Shown here in pieces: positions 49,016 through 57,165 of a stretch of DNA of 64,000 nucleotides; position 1 is the first letter of the stretch, and each line of letters starts with the position of its first letter. Under the pieces are notes generated by a model. It was not told the origin of the DNA. It saw nothing but the letters and a program-made list of their open reading frames with translations, and made no database searches. This DNA comes from DATARH01 sp963778385 (GTDB taxonomy: Bacteria > Pseudomonadota > Alphaproteobacteria > ATCC43930 > CGMCC-115725). The stretch is from the NCBI GenBank assembly GCA_963778385.1, contig CAVZUA010000016.1:62001-126000 (forward strand), read 5' to 3'. A program made the position numbers and the translations under genes.

Positions 49016-50020
49016 ATGCCTCTCGCCCCTGGCATTAGCCTCGTCACCGGTGCGACCGGGTTTGTCGGTGCGGCCGTGGCGCGTGCGCTGCTGGGCGAGA
49101 CGGGGCATCGGGTGCGCGTGCTGGCGCGGCCGAATAGCGACCGGCGCAATCTTGCCGGGCTCGATGTCGAGATCGCCGAGGGATCGCTGGAAGACGCCGC
49201 CTCGCTCGCCACGGCGGTTGCCGGCTGCCGGTATTTGTTTCACGCCGCCGCCGATTACCGGCTCTGGGTGCCCGATCCGGTAGCGATGTTCCGCGCCAAT
49301 GTCGATGGCACCCGTGCGCTGATGCAGGCGGCGCTCGCCGCCGGCGTCGAGCGCGTCGTCTATACCAGCAGCGTGGCGACGCTGGGCATTGTCGCCGGCG
49401 GCGAGGCCGACGAGACCACGCCGAGCGCTTATGGCGACATGATCGGCCCCTACAAGCAGTCGAAATTCGCCGCCGAGCAGGCGATGCGCGCGCTCATCGC
49501 CGAGCGCCGATTGCCCGCGGTGATCGTCAATCCCTCGACGCCGATCGGCCCCGGCGACGTCAAGCCGACGCCGACCGGACGGCTCATCGTCGAGGCGGCG
49601 CGGGGCAAGATGCCGGGCTATGTCGATACCGGGCTCAACATCGTTCATGTCGACGATGTCGCCGCCGGCCAGCTGCTGGCGGCGGAGCATGGCATTGTCG
49701 GCGAGTGCTACATCCTCGGCGGCGACAATATGAGCCTGGCGGACATCCTCGCCGGGGTCGCGCGCGTGGTCGGACGGCGGCCGCCGATGATGAAAATCCC
49801 TTACGCGGTGGTCTTGCCGATCGCTGCCGGCGCGGAGTTGATGGCGCGGGTGACTGGTCGCGAGCCGTTTACCACCTTGGACGGGGTGCGCATGTCGCGT
49901 AAGAAGATGTACTTCAGTTCGGCGAAAGCGGTGCGCGACCTTGGCTACGCGCCGCGGCCCGCGCGGGAAGCGATCGCCGACGCCGTCGCATGGTTCAAGG
50001 CAAACGGGTATTTGACGTGA
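49016..50020 (+). CDS. hpnA: Hopanoid-associated sugar epimerase HpnA
   Basis: 334 residues of the extended SDR/NAD-dependent epimerase type. NAD motif LVTGATGFVGAAVARALL, CRYLFHAAADYRLW, VYTSSVATLG with the catalytic Ser/Thr, and Y-x-x-x-K as YKQSKFAAEQ. The pattern PSTPIGPGDVKPTPTGRLIVE is characteristic of HpnA. Its exact step in hopanoid side-chain processing is not settled. It is the first gene of the operon; the stop overlaps the GTG of hpnC (GTGA). Confidence 0.93.
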   Translation: MPLAPGISLVTGATGFVGAAVARALLGETGHRVRVLARPNSDRRNLAGLDVEIAEGSLEDAASLATAVAGCRYLFHAAADYRLWVPDPVAMFRANVDGTRALMQAALAAGVERVVYTSSVATLGIVAGGEADETTPSAYGDMIGPYKQSKFAAEQAMRALIAERRLPAVIVNPSTPIGPGDVKPTPTGRLIVEAARGKMPGYVDTGLNIVHVDDVAAGQLLAAEHGIVGECYILGGDNMSLADILAGVARVVGRRPPMMKIPYAVVLPIAAGAELMARVTGREPFTTLDGVRMSRKKMYFSSAKAVRDLGYAPRPAREAIADAVAWFKANGYLT

Positions 50021-50895
50021 GCGTGGCGGCCGCCGAAGCCCAACCCAGAGGCGAAGCGCTTGAAACCCCTTCCGGCAAGGGGCGTGGCGACGAGAATTTC
50101 CCGGTCGGCTCGTTTCTGATCCGCAAGGATTTGCGGCCGCATGTGCACGCGTTCTACCGCTTCGCGCGCAACGCCGACGACATCGCCGACAACCCCGACC
50201 TCTCGGCCGACGACAAGGTGCGACGGCTCGATCGCATGGGCGAAATCCTCGACGGCGCGCCGGGCGACGACTCGCCGGCCGCCACCGCGATGCGCCGCAG
50301 CCTCGCCGAGACCAGGGTCACCGCGCAGCATTGCCACGACGTGCTGCGCGCCTTCCGGCTCGACGCGACCAAGCTGCGGTACCGCGACTGGGACGATCTG
50401 ATGGAGTATTGCCGCTATTCGGCCTCCCCGGTTGGACGGCAGCTGCTCGATCTGCACCGCGAGAGCCGCGATACCTGGCCGCCGTCGGACGCGCTATGCT
50501 GCGCGCTCCAGGTGCTCAACCATCTGCAGGACTGCGCCGAGGACTACCGCGACCTTGACCGGATTTACCTGCCGCTCGACTTGATGGGTGAAGCCGGCAT
50601 TACCGTGGAAGCTCTGGCGGCGCCAGCGGAAAGCGCCGGCCTGCGCCAGGTCATCGACCGGCTTTTGGATTCAACCGATCGGTTGATCGTCACGGCGAGA
50701 GGATTGCCCGGCCGCGTCGCGGCACGCGGTCTGCGGTGGGAGTCGGCGACGATCGTCGGGCTTGCGGTGCGGTTGTCGCGGCGGCTGCGCCGCGGCGATC
50801 CGCTGGCCTCGCGCGTCGCGCTGAGCAAGAGCGATTTCGCCGCCGCGCTCGTCACCGGCATCGTTCGCGGCCGCCCGCGGTCGACCAACCCTTGA
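50017..50895 (+). CDS. hpnC: Hydroxysqualene synthase HpnC
   Basis: 292 residues from GTG 50017. A trans-isoprenyl diphosphate synthase-like protein that converts presqualene diphosphate to hydroxysqualene. GDENFPVGSFLIRKDLRPHVHAFYRFARNADDIAD shows the first aspartate-rich motif and LNHLQDCAEDYRDLDRIYLP the second. Coupled by overlaps to hpnA before and hpnD after. Confidence 0.94.
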   Translation: MSVAAAEAQPRGEALETPSGKGRGDENFPVGSFLIRKDLRPHVHAFYRFARNADDIADNPDLSADDKVRRLDRMGEILDGAPGDDSPAATAMRRSLAETRVTAQHCHDVLRAFRLDATKLRYRDWDDLMEYCRYSASPVGRQLLDLHRESRDTWPPSDALCCALQVLNHLQDCAEDYRDLDRIYLPLDLMGEAGITVEALAAPAESAGLRQVIDRLLDSTDRLIVTARGLPGRVAARGLRWESATIVGLAVRLSRRLRRGDPLASRVALSKSDFAAALVTGIVRGRPRSTNP

Positions 50896-51767
50896 CCGGC
50901 ACGGCTGTCGACAACGTCGGAGCCGTCTCCGACGAGGCCTTGTTGCGCGAGACCATTCGCCGCCGGGTCGAAGCAGCCGGCACCTCGTTCTATTGGGCGA
51001 TGCGAATGCTCCCCAGGGAGCGTCGCGACGGGATGTACGCGGTCTATGCCTTTTGCCGCGAGGTCGACGATATCGCCGACGACTGGCCCGAAGCCGAGCG
51101 GCCCGCCGGGCTTGCCAGCTGGCATGACGAGATCGAAGCGATCTATGACGGCCGGCCGCACCATTTGATCGCCCGCGCGCTGGCCGAGCCGGTCGCGCGC
51201 TTCCGGCTGCGCAAGACCGACTTCCATGACGTTATCGACGGCATGGAGATGGATGCGGCTCAAGCGATCCGCGCGCCTGATCTGGCGACGCTCGACCTGT
51301 ACTGCGCGCGCGTCGCGGCGGCGGTCGGGCATTTGTCGGTGCATGTGTTCGGCGACCCGAGCGACTCGGCGCATCAGGTCGCCGACGCCCTCGGCCGCGC
51401 GCTGCAGCTCACCAATATCCTGCGCGACCTCGCCGAGGATGCCGAGCGCGGCCGGCTCTATCTGCCGCGCGAACTGCTCGACCGCCACGGCATCCGCACC
51501 GACGACCCGCTCGCGGTGCTGCGCCATCCCGCGCTGCCGGCGGTATGCCGTGATCTCGCGGCGGTCGCGATCGGGCATTTCGATGCGGCGCGAGCCGCGA
51601 TGGCGCGGTCCTCACGGCGGGCGATGCGCCCGGCAGCAGTGATGGGCGCTTTCTATCGCGCCATGCTTGACGCCCTGCTCGCCGCCGATTGGCGTGATCC
51701 GAGCGCGCGCGTCAGCCTGTCGAGTCGCCGCAAATTATGGCTGGTGCTGCGTCACGGATTGATATGA
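50892..51767 (+). CDS. hpnD: Presqualene diphosphate synthase HpnD
   Basis: 291 residues from TTG 50892, the only start codon at the gene junction (TTGA overlap with hpnC). It joins two farnesyl diphosphates to presqualene diphosphate. The core GTSFYWAMRMLPRERRDGMYAVYAFCREVDDIADDW has the first aspartate-rich motif, LQLTNILRDLAEDAERGRLYLP the second, and GMEMDAA lies between. Followed by hpnE with an ATGA overlap. Confidence 0.94.
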   Translation: MTGTAVDNVGAVSDEALLRETIRRRVEAAGTSFYWAMRMLPRERRDGMYAVYAFCREVDDIADDWPEAERPAGLASWHDEIEAIYDGRPHHLIARALAEPVARFRLRKTDFHDVIDGMEMDAAQAIRAPDLATLDLYCARVAAAVGHLSVHVFGDPSDSAHQVADALGRALQLTNILRDLAEDAERGRLYLPRELLDRHGIRTDDPLAVLRHPALPAVCRDLAAVAIGHFDAARAAMARSSRRAMRPAAVMGAFYRAMLDALLAADWRDPSARVSLSSRRKLWLVLRHGLI

Positions 51768-53029
51768 GCGGCGGCGGCGCGGTCCATGTCGTCGGCGCGG
51801 GGCTGGCCGGCCTCGCGGCGGCGGCGGCGCTCGCTGCCGCCGGCCGCCGCGTCGTGCTGCACGAGAGCAGCGATCATGCGGGCGGGCGCTGCCGCTCATA
51901 TGTCGACGCCGAGCTAGGCCTGCGCATCGACAACGGCAATCATCTGCTGCTCAGCGGCAACCGCTCGGCGCTCGCCTATCTGCGTCTGATCGATGCGCTC
52001 GACACGTTCGACCCGCCAGGCGAGGCGGTGTTTCCGTTTGTCGACCTCGAAAATGGCGAGCGGTGGAACTTGCGCCCCAATAGCGGCTCGCTGCCCTGGT
52101 GGGTGCTGGCCCCCGGTCGCCGCGTGCCTGGGAGCAAAGTGTTCGATTACCTCGCGGCGCTGCGGCTGCGCGAATCGCAGCCCGATGCGACGGTCGCCGG
52201 CCGGCTCGATACCGCCAGCGTCCTTTATCGCCGGCTGTGGCAGCCGGTCGCGGTCGCCGCGCTCAACACCGCCGCCGAGGCCGGTTCGGCGCTGCTGTTC
52301 TGGCAGGTGCTGAACGAGACGCTCGGCCAGGGCGCCAAGGCCTGCCGGCCGCTGCTGCCCCGCGAAGGCCTGTCCGAAAGCCTCGTCGATCCGGCGCTGG
52401 CTATGTTGCGGGCCAGGGGCGCCGAAATCCGCTTCGGCACGCGGCTGCGCGGCATCTCCTTCGCCGAAAATCGCGTTGCGGCGCTCGATTTCGACGGCGG
52501 ACCAGTCGATATCGCCAGCGATAGCTGCGTCATATTGGCCGTGCCGGCGGCGGTGGCGGCGCGTCTCGTTCCGGAACTGGTCGTCCCCGACGACCACGCG
52601 CCGATCGTCAATGCCCATTACCGAGCATCGGCGCCGGCCAGGGCGCCGCCATTTATCGGGGTCGTCGGCGGCACCGCCGAGTGGGTGTTCCGCAAACGGG
52701 AGGTCCTCTCGGTGACGGTCAGCGCCGCCGATGCGCTGGTGGACCGACCGGCCGAGGAATTGGCCGAGGTGCTATGGCGCGACGTCGTCAAGGCGCTAGC
52801 TCTGCCGCCGCAATCCGCGCTTCCGCCGTGGCGCATCGTCAAGGAGCGCCGCGCGACATTTCGCGCCACGCCCGCACAGCTGAAAAAGCGGCCGGCGGCC
52901 GCGACGCGATGGAACAACCTGCTACTTGCTGGCGATTATGTCGATACTGGCTTGCCCGCGACGATCGAAGGCGCTATTCGCTCGGGTCTTGCCGCGGCCG
53001 AGGCGGTTGCCCATCTTGCCGCGTACTAA
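51764..53029 (+). CDS. hpnE: Squalene-associated FAD-dependent desaturase HpnE
   Basis: 421 residues. It reduces hydroxysqualene to squalene in the HpnCDE route. The FAD fold is VHVVGAGLAGLAAAAALAAAGRRVVLHES, followed by AGGRCRSYVDAELGLRIDNGNHLLL (the GGR loop) and the C-terminal LLLAGDYVDTGLPATIEGAIRSG typical of amine-oxidase-type desaturases. It starts with an ATGA overlap and ends 28 bases before the cyclase gene. Confidence 0.93.
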   Translation: MSGGGAVHVVGAGLAGLAAAAALAAAGRRVVLHESSDHAGGRCRSYVDAELGLRIDNGNHLLLSGNRSALAYLRLIDALDTFDPPGEAVFPFVDLENGERWNLRPNSGSLPWWVLAPGRRVPGSKVFDYLAALRLRESQPDATVAGRLDTASVLYRRLWQPVAVAALNTAAEAGSALLFWQVLNETLGQGAKACRPLLPREGLSESLVDPALAMLRARGAEIRFGTRLRGISFAENRVAALDFDGGPVDIASDSCVILAVPAAVAARLVPELVVPDDHAPIVNAHYRASAPARAPPFIGVVGGTAEWVFRKREVLSVTVSAADALVDRPAEELAEVLWRDVVKALALPPQSALPPWRIVKERRATFRATPAQLKKRPAAATRWNNLLLAGDYVDTGLPATIEGAIRSGLAAAEAVAHLAAY

Positions 53030-53057
53030 CGGATTCCGACAGTAAACGAGCACAGTA

Positions 53058-55004
53058 ATGGCACCCGACACGGTGGCGATGGGATCAGGCATGACAGAGC
53101 TCGCGCTCGACAGAGCGGTGGCGCGGGCGACGTCATGGCTGCTGTCGCGCCAGCAAGATGACGGACATTGGGTCTTCGAGCTCGAAGCCGATGCGACGAT
53201 TCCCGCCGAATACGTCCTGCTGCAGCATTATCTCGGCACGATCGACGCCGACCTCGAACAGCGCATCGGCCGCTACTTGCGAGCCATTCAGGAGGGGCAT
53301 GGCGGTTGGCCGCTGTTTCGCGGCGGCCCTTTCGACATCAGCCCCTCGGTCAAAGCCTATTTCGCCTTGAAGGCGATCGGCGATCCGGCCGATGCACCCC
53401 ATATGGTGCGCGCCCGGGACGCGATCCGCGCCGCCGGCGGCGCGCGGCGCAGCAATGTTTTCACCCGCATTTTGCTGGCCTTGTGGGGCGAGGTGCCGTG
53501 GCACGCAGTGCCGGTGATGCCGGTCGAGATGATGCTGCTGCCGCGCTGGTTTCCGTTCCATCTCGACAAGGTGTCCTACTGGTCGCGCACGGTGATCGTC
53601 CCGCTGCTCGTGCTGATGGCGCAGCGGCCGCAGGCGAAGAACCCGCGTGGCGTGTCGATCGCCGAATTGTTCCTCGAGCCGCCCGATACCGTCACCGACT
53701 GGATCTCGCCGCCGACGCCGTCGGTGATGGGCAGCGTCTTTGTCGCGCTCGACCGGATCGTCCGCGTGGTCGAGCCGCATTTCTCGAAAAAGCATCGCCA
53801 GCGGGCGATCGACAAGGCTGTCGACTTTGTCACCGCGCGGCTCAACGGCGAGGACGGGCTCGGCGGCATCTTTCCGGCGATGGCCAATGCCCTGCTGATG
53901 TATGTCGCGCTCGGCTATCCGCTCGACCATCCGCATTGCGTGACCGCGAACGGCGCGATCAACAAGCTGGTCACCCGCCACAACGGCAGCGCCTATTGCC
54001 AGCCTTGCCTGTCGCCGGTGTGGGATACGGTGCTGGCCGCCCATGCGCTGATGGATGTCGGTGACGAAGCGCTTGCCGAGCCGCTGCGTCGCGCCTCCGA
54101 TTGGACGGCCGGCAAGCAGGTGCTCGACGTCGTCGGCGATTGGGGCGTCAAACGGCCGAACCTCAGGCCGGGCGGCTGGGCCTTCCAGTACGAGAACGCC
54201 TATTACCCGGATGTCGACGACACGGCCGCGGCTGGACTGGCGCTCGACCGTTTCGATGCCGGCAGTTATGGCGATGGGCTTGCGCGTGCCGCCGAATGGA
54301 TCATCGGCATGCAGAGCAAAGGCGGCGGCTGGGGCGCCTTCGATGCCGACAACACCCACACCTATCTGAACCACATCCCCTTTGCCGACCATGGCGCGTT
54401 GCTCGACCCGCCGACCGCCGACGTCTCGGCCCGCTGTCTCGGATTTCTAGCGCAAGCCGGCTATGCCGCCGACCATCCGGCGGTCGCCGACGCGATCGAA
54501 TTTCTGCGTCGTGAGCAGGAAGTGGACGGCAGTTGGTTCGGCCGCTGGGGCACCAATTACATCTATGGCACGTGGTCGGTGCTCGCCGGGCTCAACGCCG
54601 CGGGCATCAGCCCGGATGCGCCGGAAATCCGCCGCGCCGTGGCCTGGCTTTTGGAGCGCCAGCGCGAGGACGGCGGCTGGGGCGAGAGCGGCGCCAGCTA
54701 CGCACCCGACGCGCCACGCGGCACCGCACCCTACAGCACCGTGTCGCAGACCGCTTGGGCGCTGCTCGGCCTGATGGCGGCGGGCGAGGCGGCGCATCCG
54801 GCGGTCAAACGCGGCATCGACTATCTGATCGCCCAGCAGAACAGCGATGGCACCTGGGACGAACAGTGGTACACGGCGGTCGGTTTCCCGCGCGTGTTCT
54901 ACCTGCGCTATCACGGTTACCGCGCGTATTTTCCGCTCTGGGCCTTGGCGCGTTACCGGCGTCTCAACCAGGCGAATTCGCCGCGCGTCGCGTTCGGCAT
55001 CTGA
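53058..55004 (+). CDS. shc: Squalene-hopene cyclase
   Basis: 648 residues from ATG 53058 (a second ATG at 53091 is also plausible and places the catalytic DVDDTA at 374-379, the numbering of the Alicyclobacillus enzyme). Several QW repeats are visible (QQDDGHWVFELEADATIPAEY, QSKGGGWGAFD, QEVDGSWFGRWGTNYIYGTW, QREDGGWGES, QNSDGTWDEQWYTAVGFP). The protein is a monotopic membrane enzyme producing hopene and hopanol. Central gene of the hopanoid operon. Confidence 0.97.
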   Translation: MAPDTVAMGSGMTELALDRAVARATSWLLSRQQDDGHWVFELEADATIPAEYVLLQHYLGTIDADLEQRIGRYLRAIQEGHGGWPLFRGGPFDISPSVKAYFALKAIGDPADAPHMVRARDAIRAAGGARRSNVFTRILLALWGEVPWHAVPVMPVEMMLLPRWFPFHLDKVSYWSRTVIVPLLVLMAQRPQAKNPRGVSIAELFLEPPDTVTDWISPPTPSVMGSVFVALDRIVRVVEPHFSKKHRQRAIDKAVDFVTARLNGEDGLGGIFPAMANALLMYVALGYPLDHPHCVTANGAINKLVTRHNGSAYCQPCLSPVWDTVLAAHALMDVGDEALAEPLRRASDWTAGKQVLDVVGDWGVKRPNLRPGGWAFQYENAYYPDVDDTAAAGLALDRFDAGSYGDGLARAAEWIIGMQSKGGGWGAFDADNTHTYLNHIPFADHGALLDPPTADVSARCLGFLAQAGYAADHPAVADAIEFLRREQEVDGSWFGRWGTNYIYGTWSVLAGLNAAGISPDAPEIRRAVAWLLERQREDGGWGESGASYAPDAPRGTAPYSTVSQTAWALLGLMAAGEAAHPAVKRGIDYLIAQQNSDGTWDEQWYTAVGFPRVFYLRYHGYRAYFPLWALARYRRLNQANSPRVAFGI

Positions 55005-55092
55005 CCCGCGCATTGCAGCAGCGGCAATTTTGCCCCTGGCGATTTTCGGCGATGTCGCGTAAGGGTGTGGTCCGCCAAGAAGAATCCGGCGC

Positions 55093-55773
55093 TTGGGGGT
55101 TTCTCTGTCCTATACCGTACTGTGCACGACCGGCCTTGCGGCCGAGGCGAGGATCGCTCGCCGTGCCGGTCTCGGCGCGGTGGTCGGAGGCGGTGACCAC
55201 CGGCGCACCGTCAAGGTCGTCGAGGAAGCGGCGTCCGCCGCGGAGTGCCTCGTCAGTTTCGGGATCGCCGGAGGGTTGAAGCCAGGACTGCGCGCCGGCG
55301 ACATTGTCTTGTCGACCGAGGTCATCGACGAGGATCGCCGCTGGCTCAGCAGCGACAGCCTGCGTCCGCGAATCAGCGACCTGGTCGAGGAGCTCGGCGC
55401 GATCGAAGGACCCGTGCTCGGCGCGCAACTGGCGCTCGCCACCAAACGCGACAAGCGCCAGGCGTGGCGGTCAACGGGCGCCGTCGCGGTCGATATGGAG
55501 AGTGTTGTGGTCGCGCGCGCGGCGGCGGCGCTCGGTATTCCCTTTGTCGTCTTGCGCGCGATTGCCGATCCCGCGGCACGCGAATTGCCGCCGGCGGCAC
55601 TGCTGCCGCTCGACGAGGATGGCAACCCGGCGCTCGGCTCAGTGCTGGCGTCGGTGCTGCGTCGGCCGAAACAGCTGCCGAACCTGCTTACCGTCGCGCG
55701 TGAAGCCCGTCAGGCGCTGCTGGCCCTCGGCGGCCCCGCCCGCGCCCTCAACCGGGTGCTCGCCGGCGCCTAG
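55093..55773 (+). CDS. hpnG: Adenosylhopane nucleosidase/phosphorylase HpnG
   Basis: 226 residues from TTG 55093; no ATG or GTG is available near the N-terminus. Nucleoside-phosphorylase fold with CLVSFGIAGGLKPGLRAGDIVL, AVDMESVVVARAAAALGIPFVVLRAIAD (the DMES ribose-binding motif). It removes adenine from adenosylhopane to give ribosylhopane. hpnH, whose product makes adenosylhopane, is not in the window. The stop shares CTAG with the convergent DUF1244 gene. Confidence 0.9.
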   Translation: MGVSLSYTVLCTTGLAAEARIARRAGLGAVVGGGDHRRTVKVVEEAASAAECLVSFGIAGGLKPGLRAGDIVLSTEVIDEDRRWLSSDSLRPRISDLVEELGAIEGPVLGAQLALATKRDKRQAWRSTGAVAVDMESVVVARAAAALGIPFVVLRAIADPAARELPPAALLPLDEDGNPALGSVLASVLRRPKQLPNLLTVAREARQALLALGGPARALNRVLAGA

Positions 55774-56075
55774 TGCTGGTGTTGCGGCGCGGCGAAAGCG
55801 GCCTTCTGCTCGGGCGTTGCCTCTTTCTGATGCTTCTTGCGCCATTCGTCATAGGGCATGCCGTAGACGATCTCGCGCGCCTCGGGATCGCTGAGCGCGA
55901 CGCCCTTCTCCTCGGCCGCGGCGCGATACCATTTCGACAGACAATTGCGGCAGAAGCCGGCGAGGTTCATCAGGTCGATATTCTGCACGTCGGTGCGCTC
56001 GCGCAGGTGCGCGACGAGCGTACGGAAGGCTGCGGCTTCGAGCTCGGTGCGGGTCTTGTCGTCGATTTGGTCCAT
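55770..56075 (-). CDS. DUF1244 family protein
   Basis: 101 residues from ATG 56075. The family core FRTLVAHLRERTDVQNIDLMNLAGFCRNCLSKWYRAAAEEKG is unmistakable, with a Cys-x-x-Cys, followed by EAREIVYGMPYDEWRKKHQ, and a short tail. It is a small helical protein of unknown function found mainly in alpha- and gammaproteobacteria. It ends tail-to-tail with hpnG. Confidence 0.9.
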   Translation of the reverse strand: MDQIDDKTRTELEAAAFRTLVAHLRERTDVQNIDLMNLAGFCRNCLSKWYRAAAEEKGVALSDPEAREIVYGMPYDEWRKKHQKEATPEQKAAFAAPQHQH

Positions 56076-56137
56076 AGCGGTGTCACCTCCATACATGCGT
56101 CTTATGTAGCACCGCGATAGCTGATCTTGAATGACCC

Positions 56138-56635
56138 TCAGATCGGGAAGATCAGCGAGGTCGGCACCAGCGTCGAATCGGTCACGCACACGCGCTCGGC
56201 GAAGCGCAGCGTGCCGCCGTCGTCGACGACCCGGTCGTAGAGCCGGCCGCAGAGAAACACCTGGCTCGGTTCGTTGAGCATGGTCTGGAACGTCGTGAAG
56301 CTAGCCGAGAGCCGCATACCGTCGGGTTCAACCGCGCGCAGCATGATGCTGCTCACCAGGCGTTGGATGATGCGCGGTGCGTAAAGCGTCGTCTTGCGGA
56401 TCGCCGCGACACGGTCGGCCAGCATCCCGCGGCTCTCTGCCTGCATCAACCCGATCGGGTGGCCGAGGTCGTAGCTCTCGCGCGGGATGATCTTGTAGAG
56501 GCAAGCCTCGGTGAAGAATTCGGGCCAGCGCTCGTAATCGCCCTCGCCGAGCGCGTCGTCATAGGCGGCGTAGAGGTCGGCGAGCTGCGCGCGCAGCTCC
56601 GGTGCGACTTTCAGGTTGGACGCGACGGCAATCAC
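56138..56635 (-). CDS. Ring-hydroxylating oxygenase small subunit (NagH-like)
   Basis: 165 residues from GTG 56635 with the NTF2-like fold of aromatic-ring oxygenase beta subunits: LADLYAAYDDALGEGDYERWPEFFTEACLYKIIPRESYD, RIIQRLVSSIMLRAVE, SASFTTFQTM and VFLCGRLYDRVV. It would pair with the NagG-like large subunit encoded at 57166-58416. The two are separated by a DUF559 gene whose stop overlaps this start (GTGA). Confidence 0.85.
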   Translation of the reverse strand: MIAVASNLKVAPELRAQLADLYAAYDDALGEGDYERWPEFFTEACLYKIIPRESYDLGHPIGLMQAESRGMLADRVAAIRKTTLYAPRIIQRLVSSIMLRAVEPDGMRLSASFTTFQTMLNEPSQVFLCGRLYDRVVDDGGTLRFAERVCVTDSTLVPTSLIFPI

Positions 56636-57144
56636 ATTTGTTCCCCCGGCTCCGGCTGAACAGGCCTGCTTCCATAAACGGTCCCGAAGTCATTGCCGGC
56701 CCCCTCCCAGCCGCTGCGCGGCTCTCCCTCCCCCGTGGCCACGGGGGAGGGTTGGGGTGGGGGCCGCCCCGGACCATTCGGAGCACGGTCGCCGAGTAAC
56801 GCCGCCGCCGTTTCCAGCGCTTCCATAATGATCCGCAGGACGCCATCTCGATTTTGGAGGATATCGTTGTTCCAGAATCGCAGGATTCGCCATCCTTTAC
56901 TGGCCAGGAAGGCGTCTCGCCGATCATGTTCGCCCGATGCAGCATGCTGGCTGCCGTCGGCCTCAACAATCAACCGGGCTTCGATGCAGGGGAAATCAAC
57001 GAAATACGGCGGGATCGCGAACTGACGGCGAAACCGGAAGCCGAGACCATCTCGGCGCAGCCAATGCCAAAGACGTCGTTCGGCGTCAGTTGGAACCCGG
57101 CGCAGCACCTGCGCGCGTTTCGCGATGGTGCGATCGCCCCTCAT
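56632..57144 (-). CDS. DUF559 endonuclease-like protein with repeat-derived C-terminus
   Basis: 170 residues. Residues 8-115 match the DUF559/very-short-patch-repair-like fold: LRRVPTDAERRLWHWLRRDGLGFRFRRQFAIPPYFVDF, with DF and EADG (LIVEADGSQH) acidic residues, HDRRDAFLASKGWRILRFWNNDIL. From residue 126 the sequence is translated repeat R1 (proline/glycine-rich), so the native C-terminus has been lost or replaced. It sits between the two subunit genes of the oxygenase. Confidence 0.75.
   Translation of the reverse strand: MRGDRTIAKRAQVLRRVPTDAERRLWHWLRRDGLGFRFRRQFAIPPYFVDFPCIEARLIVEADGSQHAASGEHDRRDAFLASKGWRILRFWNNDILQNRDGVLRIIMEALETAAALLGDRAPNGPGRPPPQPSPVATGEGEPRSGWEGAGNDFGTVYGSRPVQPEPGEQM
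56696..56767. repeat. Dispersed repeat family R1, copy 5, coding
   Basis: In the opposite orientation to the other R1 copies: GGCCCCCTCCCAGCCGCTGC, GCGGCT, CTCCCTCCCCCGTGGCCACG and GGGGAGGGTTGGGGTGGGGG. It lies within the 3' part of the DUF559 gene and is read as protein. Confidence 0.85.
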
Positions 57145-57165
57145 CGCTGCTGCAGAACCCGCCGA

